This document shows positions 16,438 to 25,261 of a stretch of DNA of 64,000 nt, piece by piece (position 1 is the first letter of the stretch; each line of letters begins with the position of its first letter). The notes beneath the pieces are model-generated. The model did no database searches, was not told the origin of the DNA, and saw nothing but the letters and a program-made list of their open reading frames with translations. Made by a program: the position numbers and the translations under genes. Origin of the DNA: CAYZJB01 sp964478735 (GTDB lineage: Bacteria; CLD3; SB21); assembly GCA_964478735.1 (NCBI GenBank), contig CAYZJB010000006.1:11597-75596 (forward strand), written 5' to 3'.

Positions 16438-17347
16438 GACGCTGCATCAAAAAAATAAACGTGTCTTCGATCGTCGGCCGGGCGACGGAAACCTCCGCAT
16501 CGGCAAACCCGTGTCGGATGAGATAACGGCCAAGTTCCTCTGCGTCCGCGGCCATTCGGCGATCGACCATGTGGACCGATTCGCCGAAGGGATACGTCAT
16601 GTCGCAATAGTCGTAGGCTCGCAGCGCCGTCAGCAGATCGTGTACGCGATGGGACCGGACCGCAAACAACGGCAACGTGAACCGTTTCGGTATACTTGCC
16701 GGTTCGTCCGTGTCCATCAGTTGCCCGCTCTGCATCAGAGCGACCCGATCGCACAGCGAGGCCTCGTCCATGTACGGCGTACTGACGACGATCGTGATGC
16801 CCTGCGCCTTCAGCATCTGCAGCATTTCCCAGAATTCTTTACGCGACACCGCATCGACGCCCGTCGTCGGTTCGTCCAGAATCAATACCTCCGGCCGATG
16901 CACCAGAGCACAGGACAACGCCAGTTTTTGCTTCATGCCGCCGGATAATTGCGCCGCCCGCCGGTCTTTGAAGGGCTCGATTTGTTTGTAGATGTAATCG
17001 ATGATATCGCGATTGGCTTCCGGTGTCGTACCGAACACGGTCGCGAAGAATCGCAGATTTTCTTCGACGGTCAAATCCGGATACAGCGAAAAACGGCCCG
17101 GCATATATCCGATTTTCAGCCGAATCTTCCGGTACTCCTGCACAACGTCGAGGCCAAGAACCCGTGCACGGCCTGTGTCCGGAATGAGCAGTGTCGCAAG
17201 GATACGGAACAACGACGTTTTGCCGGCGCCGTCGGGACCGATGACGCCGAAAAGTTCACCCTGCCGCACGGTCAAATCGATACCCCGCACGGCTGCAACA
17301 CCGCCGTAGGATTTTTCAAGTCGCTCGACCTGAATGGCGTCGTTCAT
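16415..17347 (-). CDS. ABC transporter ATP-binding protein 1
   Basis: 310 residues. Walker A is GPDGAGKTS, the signature is LSGGMKQKL, Walker B is VLILDEPTTGVD, and the segment after it reads VVSTPYMDEASLCDR, where a proline takes the place of the usual switch histidine (STH). A C-terminal extension of about 80 residues follows the nucleotide-binding domain. It corresponds to the first half of YbhF-type double ATPases. ATPase 1 has a good signature but no switch histidine, and ATPase 2 the reverse, so the two may form one fully competent composite site. The start overlaps the stop of the small lipoprotein gene. Confidence 0.92.
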   Translation of the reverse strand: MNDAIQVERLEKSYGGVAAVRGIDLTVRQGELFGVIGPDGAGKTSLFRILATLLIPDTGRARVLGLDVVQEYRKIRLKIGYMPGRFSLYPDLTVEENLRFFATVFGTTPEANRDIIDYIYKQIEPFKDRRAAQLSGGMKQKLALSCALVHRPEVLILDEPTTGVDAVSRKEFWEMLQMLKAQGITIVVSTPYMDEASLCDRVALMQSGQLMDTDEPASIPKRFTLPLFAVRSHRVHDLLTALRAYDYCDMTYPFGESVHMVDRRMAADAEELGRYLIRHGFADAEVSVARPTIEDTFIFLMQRHGNGNTN

Positions 17348-17769
17348 TCGAAGTACCGGCTGTAATCGCCAAGGTGACGTTCAAATGTACGCACGGCGTC
17401 GGCGGCAGCTTTCGCATCGTCGCCTTCCAGGACCATCAGGGACTTCACGACCGGTCCGAGGTAGTTGTGCAACGAGTGATGGGTTTCGCCGGTCATCGCG
17501 CACGATTTGAAGACGCCGTCGGCCACGGGTTGACGTTCGTCGTGGAGACGTTGGTTGTCGTCAAGTGCAGGTTCCTTGACACCGGATGTAAACCGATCCA
17601 CGGCGGTTTTCAGGGCCGCGACACCGGCGGTCGTTGGATCGTCCGCTTTCCATTTTTTTCCGTTGTCGAGCTCGACGGCGATAGCGGATGGTTCGTGTTC
17701 GTCGTGGTCGTGTTTTTTTCCACAGCCGACGAACGTCAGGACAACGGCGAATAAAATAATTTTTTTCAT
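17344..17769 (-). CDS. small His/Asp-rich lipoprotein in the exporter operon
   Basis: 141 residues from the ATG at 17769. A lipoprotein signal (MKKIILFAVVLTFVGCGKK, lipid cysteine C16) is followed by HDHDEHEP, a possible metal-binding cluster at the mature N-terminus, and a helical domain with several histidines (SCAMTGETHHSLHNYLGPVV). The rest resembles small periplasmic helical proteins found beside efflux systems, but I do not recognise the exact family. It lies between the adaptor gene and ATPase 1 in one transcript, with an ATGA overlap at its end. A role in binding the exported metal or drug is possible but unproven. Confidence 0.7.
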   Translation of the reverse strand: MKKIILFAVVLTFVGCGKKHDHDEHEPSAIAVELDNGKKWKADDPTTAGVAALKTAVDRFTSGVKEPALDDNQRLHDERQPVADGVFKSCAMTGETHHSLHNYLGPVVKSLMVLEGDDAKAAADAVRTFERHLGDYSRYFE

Positions 17770-17786
17770 GGCAACTCTTTCCTCCG

Positions 17787-18692
17787 TCACTTGTCGGTCA
17801 GATTGGTTTTTTCCAGCGACGCAAAGACCGCTTCTCCCGGCATGCCTATTTTTAGACGTCCGTCATTCGCGACTCGAATTTTGACGGCGTATACCTGGTT
17901 CACGCGTTCTTCTTTGGTCTGTATAATTTTGGGGGTAAACTCCGCTCGCGATGCAATCCAGGAGACGTGGCCCTGGAGATGTTGATTGGTCGACGCATCC
18001 CGATCGATGCGGACGTCGACGGCCTGTCCGATCTTGACGTGCGGTAATTGTTCACCGCTGATGTAGACGCGAAGGTCGAGTTGAGTCAGATCGGCGATTT
18101 GATACAGGGTACGGCCCGCCGCAATGATTTCGCCGGGCTCCACGGTTTTGGTCAGTACCGTTCCGGATACGGGATTGACAATCCAGCTCCGGCGAATCTG
18201 ATCGTCGATCTGGGCGATCTGGGCGTCGAGAGACGCGGCTTCAGAAAGTATGGCGGATTCCTGCGTGCGCGTACTCGCTTTTTGTTTTTCCAAGACGCGC
18301 AGTTGACCGTCGATATCGTCCCATTGTTTCTGCGTTGCCGCGTGTTCTTTCAGGAGATTTTCGATACGTTCCTTTTCACGGAGCAGGACCCGTTCCTGCT
18401 CTTCGATGACGGCGACCTGGGACCGCGCGTTCAGCGACTGGGCGAAAACGGATTGTTTGGCCGCACGCAGTTGCCGACGCCGCAGATCAAGTTGCACCGT
18501 GTCGATGAGCCCGACGACCGCGCCGGAGTCGAGGGACATGCCTTCCTCGACGTTAAAAAAGATCAGACGGCCGGAAACTTCCGGAGTAACGGTAATTTCG
18601 ATCGCTTCGAAATTGCCGTACGCATCCGACCGGTCATTACCCGAACCGCAGCCGAGTACAATCCAGGCAAAGGCAAAAAAGGCTTTATTCAT
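17787..18692 (-). CDS. HlyD-family periplasmic adaptor lipoprotein (YbhG-like)
   Basis: 301 residues from the ATG at 18692. The signal ends in a lipobox (FAWIVLGCGSG). The order is biotinyl-lipoyl half motif (VTPEVSGRLIFFNVEEGMSL), an alpha-helical hairpin of about 100 residues (QLRAAKQSVFAQSLNARSQV through SLDAQIAQIDDQIRRSW), the second lipoyl half (NPVSGTVLTKTVEPGEIIAA) and a beta-barrel domain ending KIGMPGEAVFASLE. It should link the ABC-2 permeases to an outer-membrane partner; no TolC-like gene is present in the window. It starts 8 bp inside the TetR gene. Confidence 0.9.
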   Translation of the reverse strand: MNKAFFAFAWIVLGCGSGNDRSDAYGNFEAIEITVTPEVSGRLIFFNVEEGMSLDSGAVVGLIDTVQLDLRRRQLRAAKQSVFAQSLNARSQVAVIEEQERVLLREKERIENLLKEHAATQKQWDDIDGQLRVLEKQKASTRTQESAILSEAASLDAQIAQIDDQIRRSWIVNPVSGTVLTKTVEPGEIIAAGRTLYQIADLTQLDLRVYISGEQLPHVKIGQAVDVRIDRDASTNQHLQGHVSWIASRAEFTPKIIQTKEERVNQVYAVKIRVANDGRLKIGMPGEAVFASLEKTNLTDK

Positions 18693-19338
18693 CAACGTCT
18701 CCCTGAGGTTTTCGAATGGCATTGAGCAGCAGGGCCGCGACGGCCGATTTCCGCTCCTCTAAAAACACCTGGTACTCTCGATCCGTTTTCTGCAGGACGA
18801 ACTGGACGACCGGTCGTGCGACGAATGGGAAGACGCACGAACTGACGAGCGTGATGAGAAACTGTTCGCCGGAGATATCGACGTAACGGCCTTCCCGAAC
18901 GCCTTCGTCATACTGTTCAATGATTTTCAGTCGTTCCGGTCCGCGTAATTTCGAAAAGACATGGATAATCCGGTCCGGGCGAGAGGACAATTCACGAATG
19001 ACAAATCCCGGCATGAACGGATTGGCCATCAGCAGTCCGATATAGGAATCGATGAACTTCGGGATTTTTTGTTCGAGCGGAATGTCTTCCTGAAAAATTT
19101 CAAGCAACCGGGGCATGATCCTTGAAACGGCCTCCCGAAAAATCGTCTCGAAGAGTTTGTCTTTACTGCGGTAATAATAATGGAGCAAGGCCTTGTTGAT
19201 CCCGGCTTCATCGGCAATTTCCTGCATTCGGGCTCCATCATATCCCCTTCTATGAAAGACGTCACGAGCCGCAGTCAATATTTTTGTTTCTACATTATAT
19301 TGTAAACTACTATTAAATATATCTTTATTATTTTCCAT
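18685..19338 (-). CDS. TetR/AcrR family transcriptional regulator
   Basis: 217 residues. The N-terminal DNA-binding helix-turn-helix reads TKILTAARDVFHRRGYDGAR followed by MQEIADEAGINKALLHYYYR and SKDKLFETIF, typical of TetR proteins; the C-terminal ligand domain is of the CecR/YbiH kind by context, as YbiH controls ybhFSR in E. coli. It is the first gene of the exporter operon and overlaps the adaptor gene by 8 bp. The promoter and palindrome just upstream (19344-19400) fit autorepression of the whole operon. Confidence 0.93.
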   Translation of the reverse strand: MENNKDIFNSSLQYNVETKILTAARDVFHRRGYDGARMQEIADEAGINKALLHYYYRSKDKLFETIFREAVSRIMPRLLEIFQEDIPLEQKIPKFIDSYIGLLMANPFMPGFVIRELSSRPDRIIHVFSKLRGPERLKIIEQYDEGVREGRYVDISGEQFLITLVSSCVFPFVARPVVQFVLQKTDREYQVFLEERKSAVAALLLNAIRKPQGDVDE

Positions 19339-19343
19339 TAAGT

Positions 19344-19372
19344 TTAACCATTTGATTAAATCAACAGGTTAA
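19344..19372. promoter_or_regulatory. TetR-type operator palindrome
   Basis: On the minus strand the arms TTAACC...TTGATT and AATCAA...GGTTAA form an imperfect 29-bp palindrome centred between the -10 box and the TetR start codon. It contains the inner perfect palindrome TTGATTTAATCAA. Position immediately downstream of the -10 box fits repression by the adjacent TetR protein. Confidence 0.7.
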
Positions 19373-19400
19373 TAATAACGTCTGACCGATCCGATGTCAA
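19372..19400 (-). promoter_or_regulatory. near-consensus promoter of the exporter operon
   Basis: Minus strand TTGACA (19395-19400), a 17-bp spacer, then TATTAT (19372-19377). This is an almost perfect sigma-70-type promoter. The -10 box touches the TetR-type palindrome. Confidence 0.8.
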
Positions 19401-19489
19401 GATTTTTTTTATTCTCCTGACATACCCTTGTCACTTCCTACTTGTAGGATCGAACATAACACTGATAAATCAACAGAAAGCAGGCGCCC

Positions 19490-19610
19490 ATGAAACGTGA
19501 ATTCCTCGGGCTTCGGACGGCTATTTATAAAGCCCCGGACAGCAAATGGTATCCTTGGTTTCGATCCGTATTTTGATCGATCTTTCTACGTCGGTTTTAA
19601 CGTGAGCGGA
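19490..19610 (+). pseudogene. remnant of a VOC/glyoxalase-family gene
   Basis: The frame from ATG 19490 reads MKREFLGLRTAIYKAPDSKW, then YPWFRSVF and a stop at 19574. This is the typical start of a small VOC protein. Directly after KWY, a second frame continues the family pattern with LGFDPYFDRSFYVGFNVSG. One shift around 19555 therefore broke the gene, and the part beyond 19610 is lost or unrecognisable. A CCTAC/GTAGG palindrome and an AGAAAG sequence lie upstream, probably remains of its leader. Confidence 0.75.
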
Positions 19611-19703
19611 TCGCTGCCGTCCGCGATCCGTGGAGTAACGTGTCCGGAACTGGGTAGGCCAATTTTACTATAAATGCAAATGACCATTTTTTTACCGAAA
19701 CAT

Positions 19704-19743
19704 GGTTCATTTTGAACCGTTTAATTTCCGTATTTTAATACGG
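19704..19743 (+). promoter_or_regulatory. promoter candidate with two palindromes upstream of the DUF5916 gene
   Basis: TTGAAC (19712-19717), 18 bp, TAATAC (19736-19741). Two short palindromes cover the two boxes: GGTTCA-TTT-TGAACC at 19704-19718 over the -35 region and CCGTATT-TT-AATACGG at 19728-19743 over the -10 region. Such an arrangement suggests binding of one or two regulators, though either could be chance. Confidence 0.5.
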
Positions 19744-19767
19744 CATTGCACAAGCAAAGGGATGTCA

Positions 19768-22173
19768 ATGAAGCAAATCGTTGGTACTGCGATCGTTTCC
19801 ATTTGGCTGGCGCATTCATTACCGGCCCAGGTCAATGAGAACGGCAACGGCGTCTTTACGCCCAACCCGATTTTGACGCTGGAAGTCAAAGCAGTGGCCG
19901 AGCCGTTTCAGATCGACGGCGTGATCGAGGATGCATGGCTCGATGCGGCACGTTTTGACAATTTTGCCGAAAATTTCCCAAATGAACGGCAGAAGCCCAA
20001 GGTCAAAACGGAAGGGTACGTAGCCAAAGATGACAAGAACCTTTACGTCGCGTTTATATGCCATGAACCCGAGATACGCCGGCTTCGCGCCACCCTGAGC
20101 GATCGAGACCGGCTTTATCAGGACGACTTCGTTGGGATCAATATCGATCCCTTCGGCGCCCAGGTCAACGGCTTCGAATTTTTCGTCAACCCGCTCGGCA
20201 TCCAGGCGGACCTGGCCGTCGACGTGACGGGAAACGAGGACGACAGTTTCGACGCCGTATGGGAATCGGCCGCACAGATTTACGAAGACCGCTGGACGGT
20301 CGAAATGAAAATTCCGTTCGAAAGCCTGCGTTTTCCCAACAAAACGGAACAACAGTGGCTGATTCACTTTTGGAGAATTTACCCGCGTGAACATCGCTAC
20401 TTGTACTCCTGGATGCCGCGTTCGCGTGACGTGAGCAATCAGTACGCGGAGGCAGGCATCCTGAAAATGACGATGACGGAAACGTCCCGTCGTACGTTGG
20501 AATTTTTACCCTACGCGGTATCGGCGCTCGATAAAAACATGGTCGAACAATCCGACGGCACCGGCGCCTGGGACAATGCCGACTTCAATCACAACCTCGG
20601 ATTCAACGTCAAATACGGTCTCGCGTCCAACCTCACCATGGACCTGGCGTACAACCCGGACTTCAGCCAGATCGAAGCGGACGCGGAACAAATCAGCGTC
20701 AACAATCCTTTTGCTCTGTTTTTCAACGAAAAACGACCGTTCTTCCTCGAGGGCCGCGATATTTTCTATGTCGATCAGGACATCAATTTGATGTACACCC
20801 GAACGATCAATAATCCATTGCTCCTGGGGAAAGTATCGGGCAAGGTGGGAAGAATGAGTTTCGGTTACGTCGCCGGATACGATGAAAACACGCCGTACAT
20901 CCTTCCGTTTGAGGAAAGCAGCCAGCGGCTGTCGACGTCGGCCAATTCGACGTCCAATATCCTGCGCACCAAGGTCGAATTGAGCAAAGGTACGTACGTC
21001 GGATTTCTCGGAACCGACCGGCGGCGGGAGGGCGGAGCCAATTCCGTCGGAACCCTGGATGCCAAGGTCAGGTTGAATTCCAAATACACGCTGTCGGCGC
21101 TCGCCAGCTTCAGCCGTACCGACGAGACCAACGATTCGCTCCTGTCAAAGGATGATTACCGCGCGATCGATTTCGAGATCGGGAAACGGTCGTATACCAA
21201 CGATTTCGACGGAGAAAAATTTAACGGCAATCTGTACCGCGTCACGCTGGACCGAACGGCGCGACACTGGGGATTTTTCGCCTGGTTCAACGATTTTTCT
21301 CCCGGTTACCGCTCGGACAACGGATTTATCCGGACCAATAACCTGAGAGACGTCGGCGCATACAATCGGTACACGTTTTATTATCCGGAGGAACATCCCT
21401 TCCTGGCACGGATCGAACCGCGAGTGCAGTTTAACCGCAAATACAATTACGATGGAAAACTCAAAGACTGGTGGATCAACCCGCAACTGTTCGTCCAGTT
21501 CAAAAATCAGACGTATGTCTGGTCGGGTGTCGCCGCGGTAAACAACGAATTTTTCCGGGGACGACAGTTCGATAATATTCACAGAATCGGATTTGAATTC
21601 GGCACCCAGGCCTACAAAGTTCTGTACGGCGGCTTCTGGACGGAAACGGGAAATTATATCAACCGCGGAGGCTACGTCGATCCGTCGGGAACCGACGACC
21701 CGCGCAATCCGCTGATACGAGCCAAGGGATTCAACCTCAGTACGTGGTTGACGTTCAAACCGACGAGCCGCTGGTCCGACAAAGTCGAGTACCGTCAATT
21801 CGATCTGTGGACCCATTACGGCGGATCGCTGATCACCGCTCAGCGGATACTGCGAAATACGCTGGCCTACCAATTTACCCAGCGCCTCTTCCTGCGCGTC
21901 ATCGCCGAATATACCGTCACCCGTTCCAATGAGACCGATACGGACGATGACGGCAACCTCATCTTTGACGGAGATGGCCAGCCCGTCGTGCTCAAAGATA
22001 AGTCGAAGTCTTTCAGCATCGATCCCCTGTTCAGTTATAAGATCAATCCGTTTACCGTCTTTTTTATCGGCGCACATATCGGTGGTGAACACGACCCGTA
22101 TCCCAACCGGGACGGTCTGACGCCGACCACCCAAAGCGTATTCATGAAATTTCAATACTTCATGAGAATCTGA
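19768..22173 (+). CDS. CBM9-like/DUF5916 outer-membrane protein
   Basis: 801 residues. A signal peptide (MKQIVGTAIVSIWLAHSLPA) is followed by a CBM9-like domain (about residues 35-230: IDGVIEDAWLDAARFDNFAE, VAKDDKNLYVAFICHEPEIR, WTVEMKIPFESLRF). Then comes DUF5916, with the signature NPDFSQIEADAEQISVN and RPFFLEGRDIFY, and a C-terminal half rich in alternating beta strands that looks like an outer-membrane barrel ending in a terminal aromatic/arginine strand (FMKFQYFMRI). Homologues are common in FCB bacteria and are thought to bind or import carbohydrates or other polymers; function is not established. ATG 19768 is preferred because AAAGGG stands 6 bp upstream; ATG 19762 is too close to it. 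Confidence 0.85.
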   Translation: MKQIVGTAIVSIWLAHSLPAQVNENGNGVFTPNPILTLEVKAVAEPFQIDGVIEDAWLDAARFDNFAENFPNERQKPKVKTEGYVAKDDKNLYVAFICHEPEIRRLRATLSDRDRLYQDDFVGINIDPFGAQVNGFEFFVNPLGIQADLAVDVTGNEDDSFDAVWESAAQIYEDRWTVEMKIPFESLRFPNKTEQQWLIHFWRIYPREHRYLYSWMPRSRDVSNQYAEAGILKMTMTETSRRTLEFLPYAVSALDKNMVEQSDGTGAWDNADFNHNLGFNVKYGLASNLTMDLAYNPDFSQIEADAEQISVNNPFALFFNEKRPFFLEGRDIFYVDQDINLMYTRTINNPLLLGKVSGKVGRMSFGYVAGYDENTPYILPFEESSQRLSTSANSTSNILRTKVELSKGTYVGFLGTDRRREGGANSVGTLDAKVRLNSKYTLSALASFSRTDETNDSLLSKDDYRAIDFEIGKRSYTNDFDGEKFNGNLYRVTLDRTARHWGFFAWFNDFSPGYRSDNGFIRTNNLRDVGAYNRYTFYYPEEHPFLARIEPRVQFNRKYNYDGKLKDWWINPQLFVQFKNQTYVWSGVAAVNNEFFRGRQFDNIHRIGFEFGTQAYKVLYGGFWTETGNYINRGGYVDPSGTDDPRNPLIRAKGFNLSTWLTFKPTSRWSDKVEYRQFDLWTHYGGSLITAQRILRNTLAYQFTQRLFLRVIAEYTVTRSNETDTDDDGNLIFDGDGQPVVLKDKSKSFSIDPLFSYKINPFTVFFIGAHIGGEHDPYPNRDGLTPTTQSVFMKFQYFMRI

Positions 22174-22325
22174 AGAATTTGCTGATAGACCGATCCTCAT
22201 TTCCGCTGGAAGACCCTGAGACCAACCGTTTAAAACCGTCAATGGCATTGGCCTGAATAGCCCTGAAGCTCAGACGATGGCGGGCTAAGGCTCATCGGCT
22301 ACACGTGGGACAACCCCAACTCCAT

Positions 22326-22345
22326 TCCTTTATCGTGATAAAGGA
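22326..22345. promoter_or_regulatory. perfect palindrome upstream of the TPR histidine kinase gene
   Basis: TCCTTTATC-GT-GATAAAGGA, nine perfect base pairs around a two-base centre, 62 bp before the kinase start. With so short a loop it is more like a protein-binding site than a terminator. The rest of 22174-22406 shows no gene. Confidence 0.45.
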
Positions 22346-22406
22346 CTCAATCAAAGTCTTGTGCGCGCGAGACGTTTAGCGTACGTTTGTACAAATTCGT
22401 CGCTTT

Positions 22407-24488
22407 ATGAACCTCGTTTTCTTCGTATTGTGGGTTGGAACATCGTACCCCGATTCGGCGCACGTCTATGAACTGCTTCAGAAGGCCGCGACCGCCGTCG
22501 GGATGGATGCGCGACAATCCCTCGCCTATGCCGACAGCGCACTTCGGCTCGCCCGCCAGAATCACGATCCCTTTGCCGTTGCCGAGGCACGATTTCACAT
22601 CGGTACCTCACTTTTCTGGCTCGGGCATTATTCGGATGCCCGCGACAGCCTGATCGTCGCCCGCACACAATTTGAATCGTTGGATTCAACGTCCGGTGTC
22701 GTCAAGTGCTGGCGCAATATCGGCCTCACCTACTGGCGGTCGGGACAGTACGTCGAAGCGATGAACTGCTATCAGCGCGGTCTCGACGTACTCGAACGGC
22801 GTGACAATCCGACCCTTCGCGCGGGCCTGCTCAATAACATGGGCCTCATTTACGAACTGCAGGGCGACTATCCGTCGGCGCTCGATTGTTACTTGAAATC
22901 TCTTGAAATCAGTGAACACGAAGGGTTGGATAACTACATCACGATCACTCAGATGAACATTGGGACCATTTATCAGTACAAAGGCGACCTCGATAACTCA
23001 CTTCGTTACCATCAAAAGGCGCTTGAACGCATCGAAAAATCCGGAGAGAGCCGGAACCTCCGATTCTGTCTGACTCACATTGGTTCCGTCTACCGTGATA
23101 AAAAAATGCCCGCGCGGGCGCTGGCGGCGTTCGAAAGGGCCCTCACGGCTTCGCGCCAGGCAGACGAACCCGACGGCATCATTATCTGTCTCAATCTGGC
23201 AGCCGGTGTGCAAATCGACCTGGAACGGAATCGCGAAGCCGAACAACGTCTGGAAGAGGCCCTGCGTCTCGCCGTACAAACGGGATTGCGCGAAGAAGAA
23301 ATTACGAGCCGCCGGCTTCTTGCCAAAATCCGTGAAAAAAGCGGCGATTGGAAGCGCGCGGCCGCCTCGCTGGATACCTGCCTCGCGCTGGCCGGATCCA
23401 TCGGCTTGCGGCGTGAAACGTTCGAATCCGCCAGCCAGTTAACGGCTCTGTACACATCCAAGGGACGATACCGGGAAGCCCTGGATGCGTACCGAATCGC
23501 GGTGGCCGCCAAAGACAGTCTCATCAACGAAGCCAAACTGAAGGAACTGGCGCGGCTGGAATTTCGACAGGCGATGAACGTGAAAGAACGCGAAAACGAG
23601 CTGCTTCGCAAAAACATGGCGCTCCAGCAACTGGAACTCGATCGTGAATTGCTGTACACCCGCGCCCTGATCATCGCCATGATCATGCTGAGCGTGATCG
23701 CATCGGTGGCCGCTTATGCCCTGGTACAAAAACGTAAATCGCACCGGCAATTGGACGCGATGAACCAGGTCATCTCCGATCAAAACAAACAACTCAAACA
23801 GCTCAACGAAAAAAAGAACGAGTTTTTGGGCATCGTCGCCCATGATCTGCGGAACCCCATCTCGGCGATCGGCAGCGTCGTCGAATTGCTGGAACTGCCG
23901 GGAGAAATTACGGAACCCGAACGCTCGGAAATGTTCGCCGAGCTCAAGCGGACCACGCGGCGTCTACGTCAGATGGTGGAAGACCTGCTCGACGTTTCGG
24001 CCATCGAATCGGGCAAAATTTCGATCGACATGCAGCCCGTCGATCTGGAAAATCTTACGCTATCGATTCTTCGCCTGCAAAAAATCATCGCGGAAAAAAA
24101 ACATATCGACGTAGGGTTACGCCCGCCGCAAGGGCATCCCGTCGTCCTGGGAGATCCCAATCGCGTGGCTGAGGTCATCGACAATCTGGTCAGCAATGCG
24201 ATCAAGTACACCCATCCCGGCGGATCCGTCGAAGTTCGCTTCGAAGAAGCGGACCACCGTTGGATCGTACATATTCAGGATTCCGGTCAGGGGCTGTATC
24301 CGGAGGAACTGGCCCACGTGTTCGACAGATCCCGGCCGTTGAGTTCGAAACCGACCGGAGGAGAATTGTCCACGGGACTCGGCCTGATCGTCGTCAAAAA
24401 AATCGTCGAGCTTCACGGCGGAGAGATCTGGGTCACGTCGGAAAAAAACAAAGGCTCGTGCTTCAGTTTCAGCCTCTCTTCCGCGTAA
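22407..24488 (+). CDS. TPR-containing sensor histidine kinase
   Basis: 693 residues. The N-terminus (MNLVFFVLWVGTSYPDS) may be a signal peptide. Residues about 20-390 are tetratricopeptide repeats (GLLNNMGLIYELQGDYPSAL, DCYLKSLEISEHEG, TQMNIGTIYQYKGDLDNSLR). One transmembrane helix follows (about 412-437, ALIIAMIMLSVIASVAAYAL), then a short coiled coil, a HisKA domain with H479 in FLGIVAHDLRNP, and a HATPase_c domain with N box (VIDNLVSNAIKYT), G1 (DSGQGL) and G2 (GLGLIVVKK). No receiver domain is attached. It converges on the LytTR gene with only 2 bp between stop codons. Substrate and partner regulator are unknown. Confidence 0.9.
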   Translation: MNLVFFVLWVGTSYPDSAHVYELLQKAATAVGMDARQSLAYADSALRLARQNHDPFAVAEARFHIGTSLFWLGHYSDARDSLIVARTQFESLDSTSGVVKCWRNIGLTYWRSGQYVEAMNCYQRGLDVLERRDNPTLRAGLLNNMGLIYELQGDYPSALDCYLKSLEISEHEGLDNYITITQMNIGTIYQYKGDLDNSLRYHQKALERIEKSGESRNLRFCLTHIGSVYRDKKMPARALAAFERALTASRQADEPDGIIICLNLAAGVQIDLERNREAEQRLEEALRLAVQTGLREEEITSRRLLAKIREKSGDWKRAAASLDTCLALAGSIGLRRETFESASQLTALYTSKGRYREALDAYRIAVAAKDSLINEAKLKELARLEFRQAMNVKERENELLRKNMALQQLELDRELLYTRALIIAMIMLSVIASVAAYALVQKRKSHRQLDAMNQVISDQNKQLKQLNEKKNEFLGIVAHDLRNPISAIGSVVELLELPGEITEPERSEMFAELKRTTRRLRQMVEDLLDVSAIESGKISIDMQPVDLENLTLSILRLQKIIAEKKHIDVGLRPPQGHPVVLGDPNRVAEVIDNLVSNAIKYTHPGGSVEVRFEEADHRWIVHIQDSGQGLYPEELAHVFDRSRPLSSKPTGGELSTGLGLIVVKKIVELHGGEIWVTSEKNKGSCFSFSLSSA

Positions 24489-24490
24489 TC

Positions 24491-25261
24491 TTACGCATCG
24501 TTTTTCCCTGAAGGACCCGCGCCGATTTTTTCAAGGAGCGCCGTTTTAAACTGCCTGCCGACCGGAATGCGTTCGCCGTTTTTGAGAATGACGATGCCTT
24601 CTCCCCGGGCCCACGGCGCGATTTCACGAATACGGTCGATTCGAACGATATGGGAACGGTGGGTGCGTATAAATTCCGCCGGATCCAGTTTTTCTTCCAA
24701 TCCACGGATCGATTCGCGATGCAAGTACGATTCCCCGCGTGTGAAAAACTGAACGTATTTTTCCCGCGCCTCAATTCGCAGGACGTCGGCAAGATCGAGC
24801 AGGATCTGACGGTTGCCCGTTCGGATCCACAAGCGGCGAAGATGGGAACGCCGTATTTCCGCGAGCAGGCAATCGATTTTTTCATCCACGACCGTCTGAG
24901 AACGGCGATTGTCGATGGCCCGAGTGACCGCCTGCACCAGGCGCTCTCGATCGAAGGGTTTGAGTAAATAGTCGAGAGCGTTGACCTCGAACGCCCGAAT
25001 GGCATATCGATCGAACGCCGTCGTAAAAACGATCAGCGGACGTTTCGACGGAAGCGCATCGAGCACCTCAAAGCCCGTCATCTTCGGCATCTGGATGTCG
25101 AGAAAAACAAGATCGGGGCGTTTATTTTCGATCTGGGTCAACGCTTCCACGCCGTTGCCCGCCTCGCCGACAACAACGAGCCGCGATTCGTCCTTCAGCA
25201 GGTGCCTCAGCCGTTTGCGGGCCGGCGGTTCATCGTCAACGATCAGCGCGCGCAGTGTCAT
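24491..25261 (-). CDS. LytTR-family response regulator
   Basis: 256 residues. A CheY-like receiver domain (residues 1-120) has the acidic pair DDE at 9-11, the phosphorylation site D55 (LVFLDIQMPKMTGFE) and the KP loop (LDYLLKPFDRERL). A LytTR DNA-binding domain follows at about 150-250 (VLRIEAREKYVQFFTRGESY, EFIRTHRSHIVRIDRI). The gene overlaps the 3' end of the LytS-like kinase gene by 26 bp, so the two form a classical LytS/LytR-type pair. Confidence 0.95.
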   Translation of the reverse strand: MTLRALIVDDEPPARKRLRHLLKDESRLVVVGEAGNGVEALTQIENKRPDLVFLDIQMPKMTGFEVLDALPSKRPLIVFTTAFDRYAIRAFEVNALDYLLKPFDRERLVQAVTRAIDNRRSQTVVDEKIDCLLAEIRRSHLRRLWIRTGNRQILLDLADVLRIEAREKYVQFFTRGESYLHRESIRGLEEKLDPAEFIRTHRSHIVRIDRIREIAPWARGEGIVILKNGERIPVGRQFKTALLEKIGAGPSGKNDA

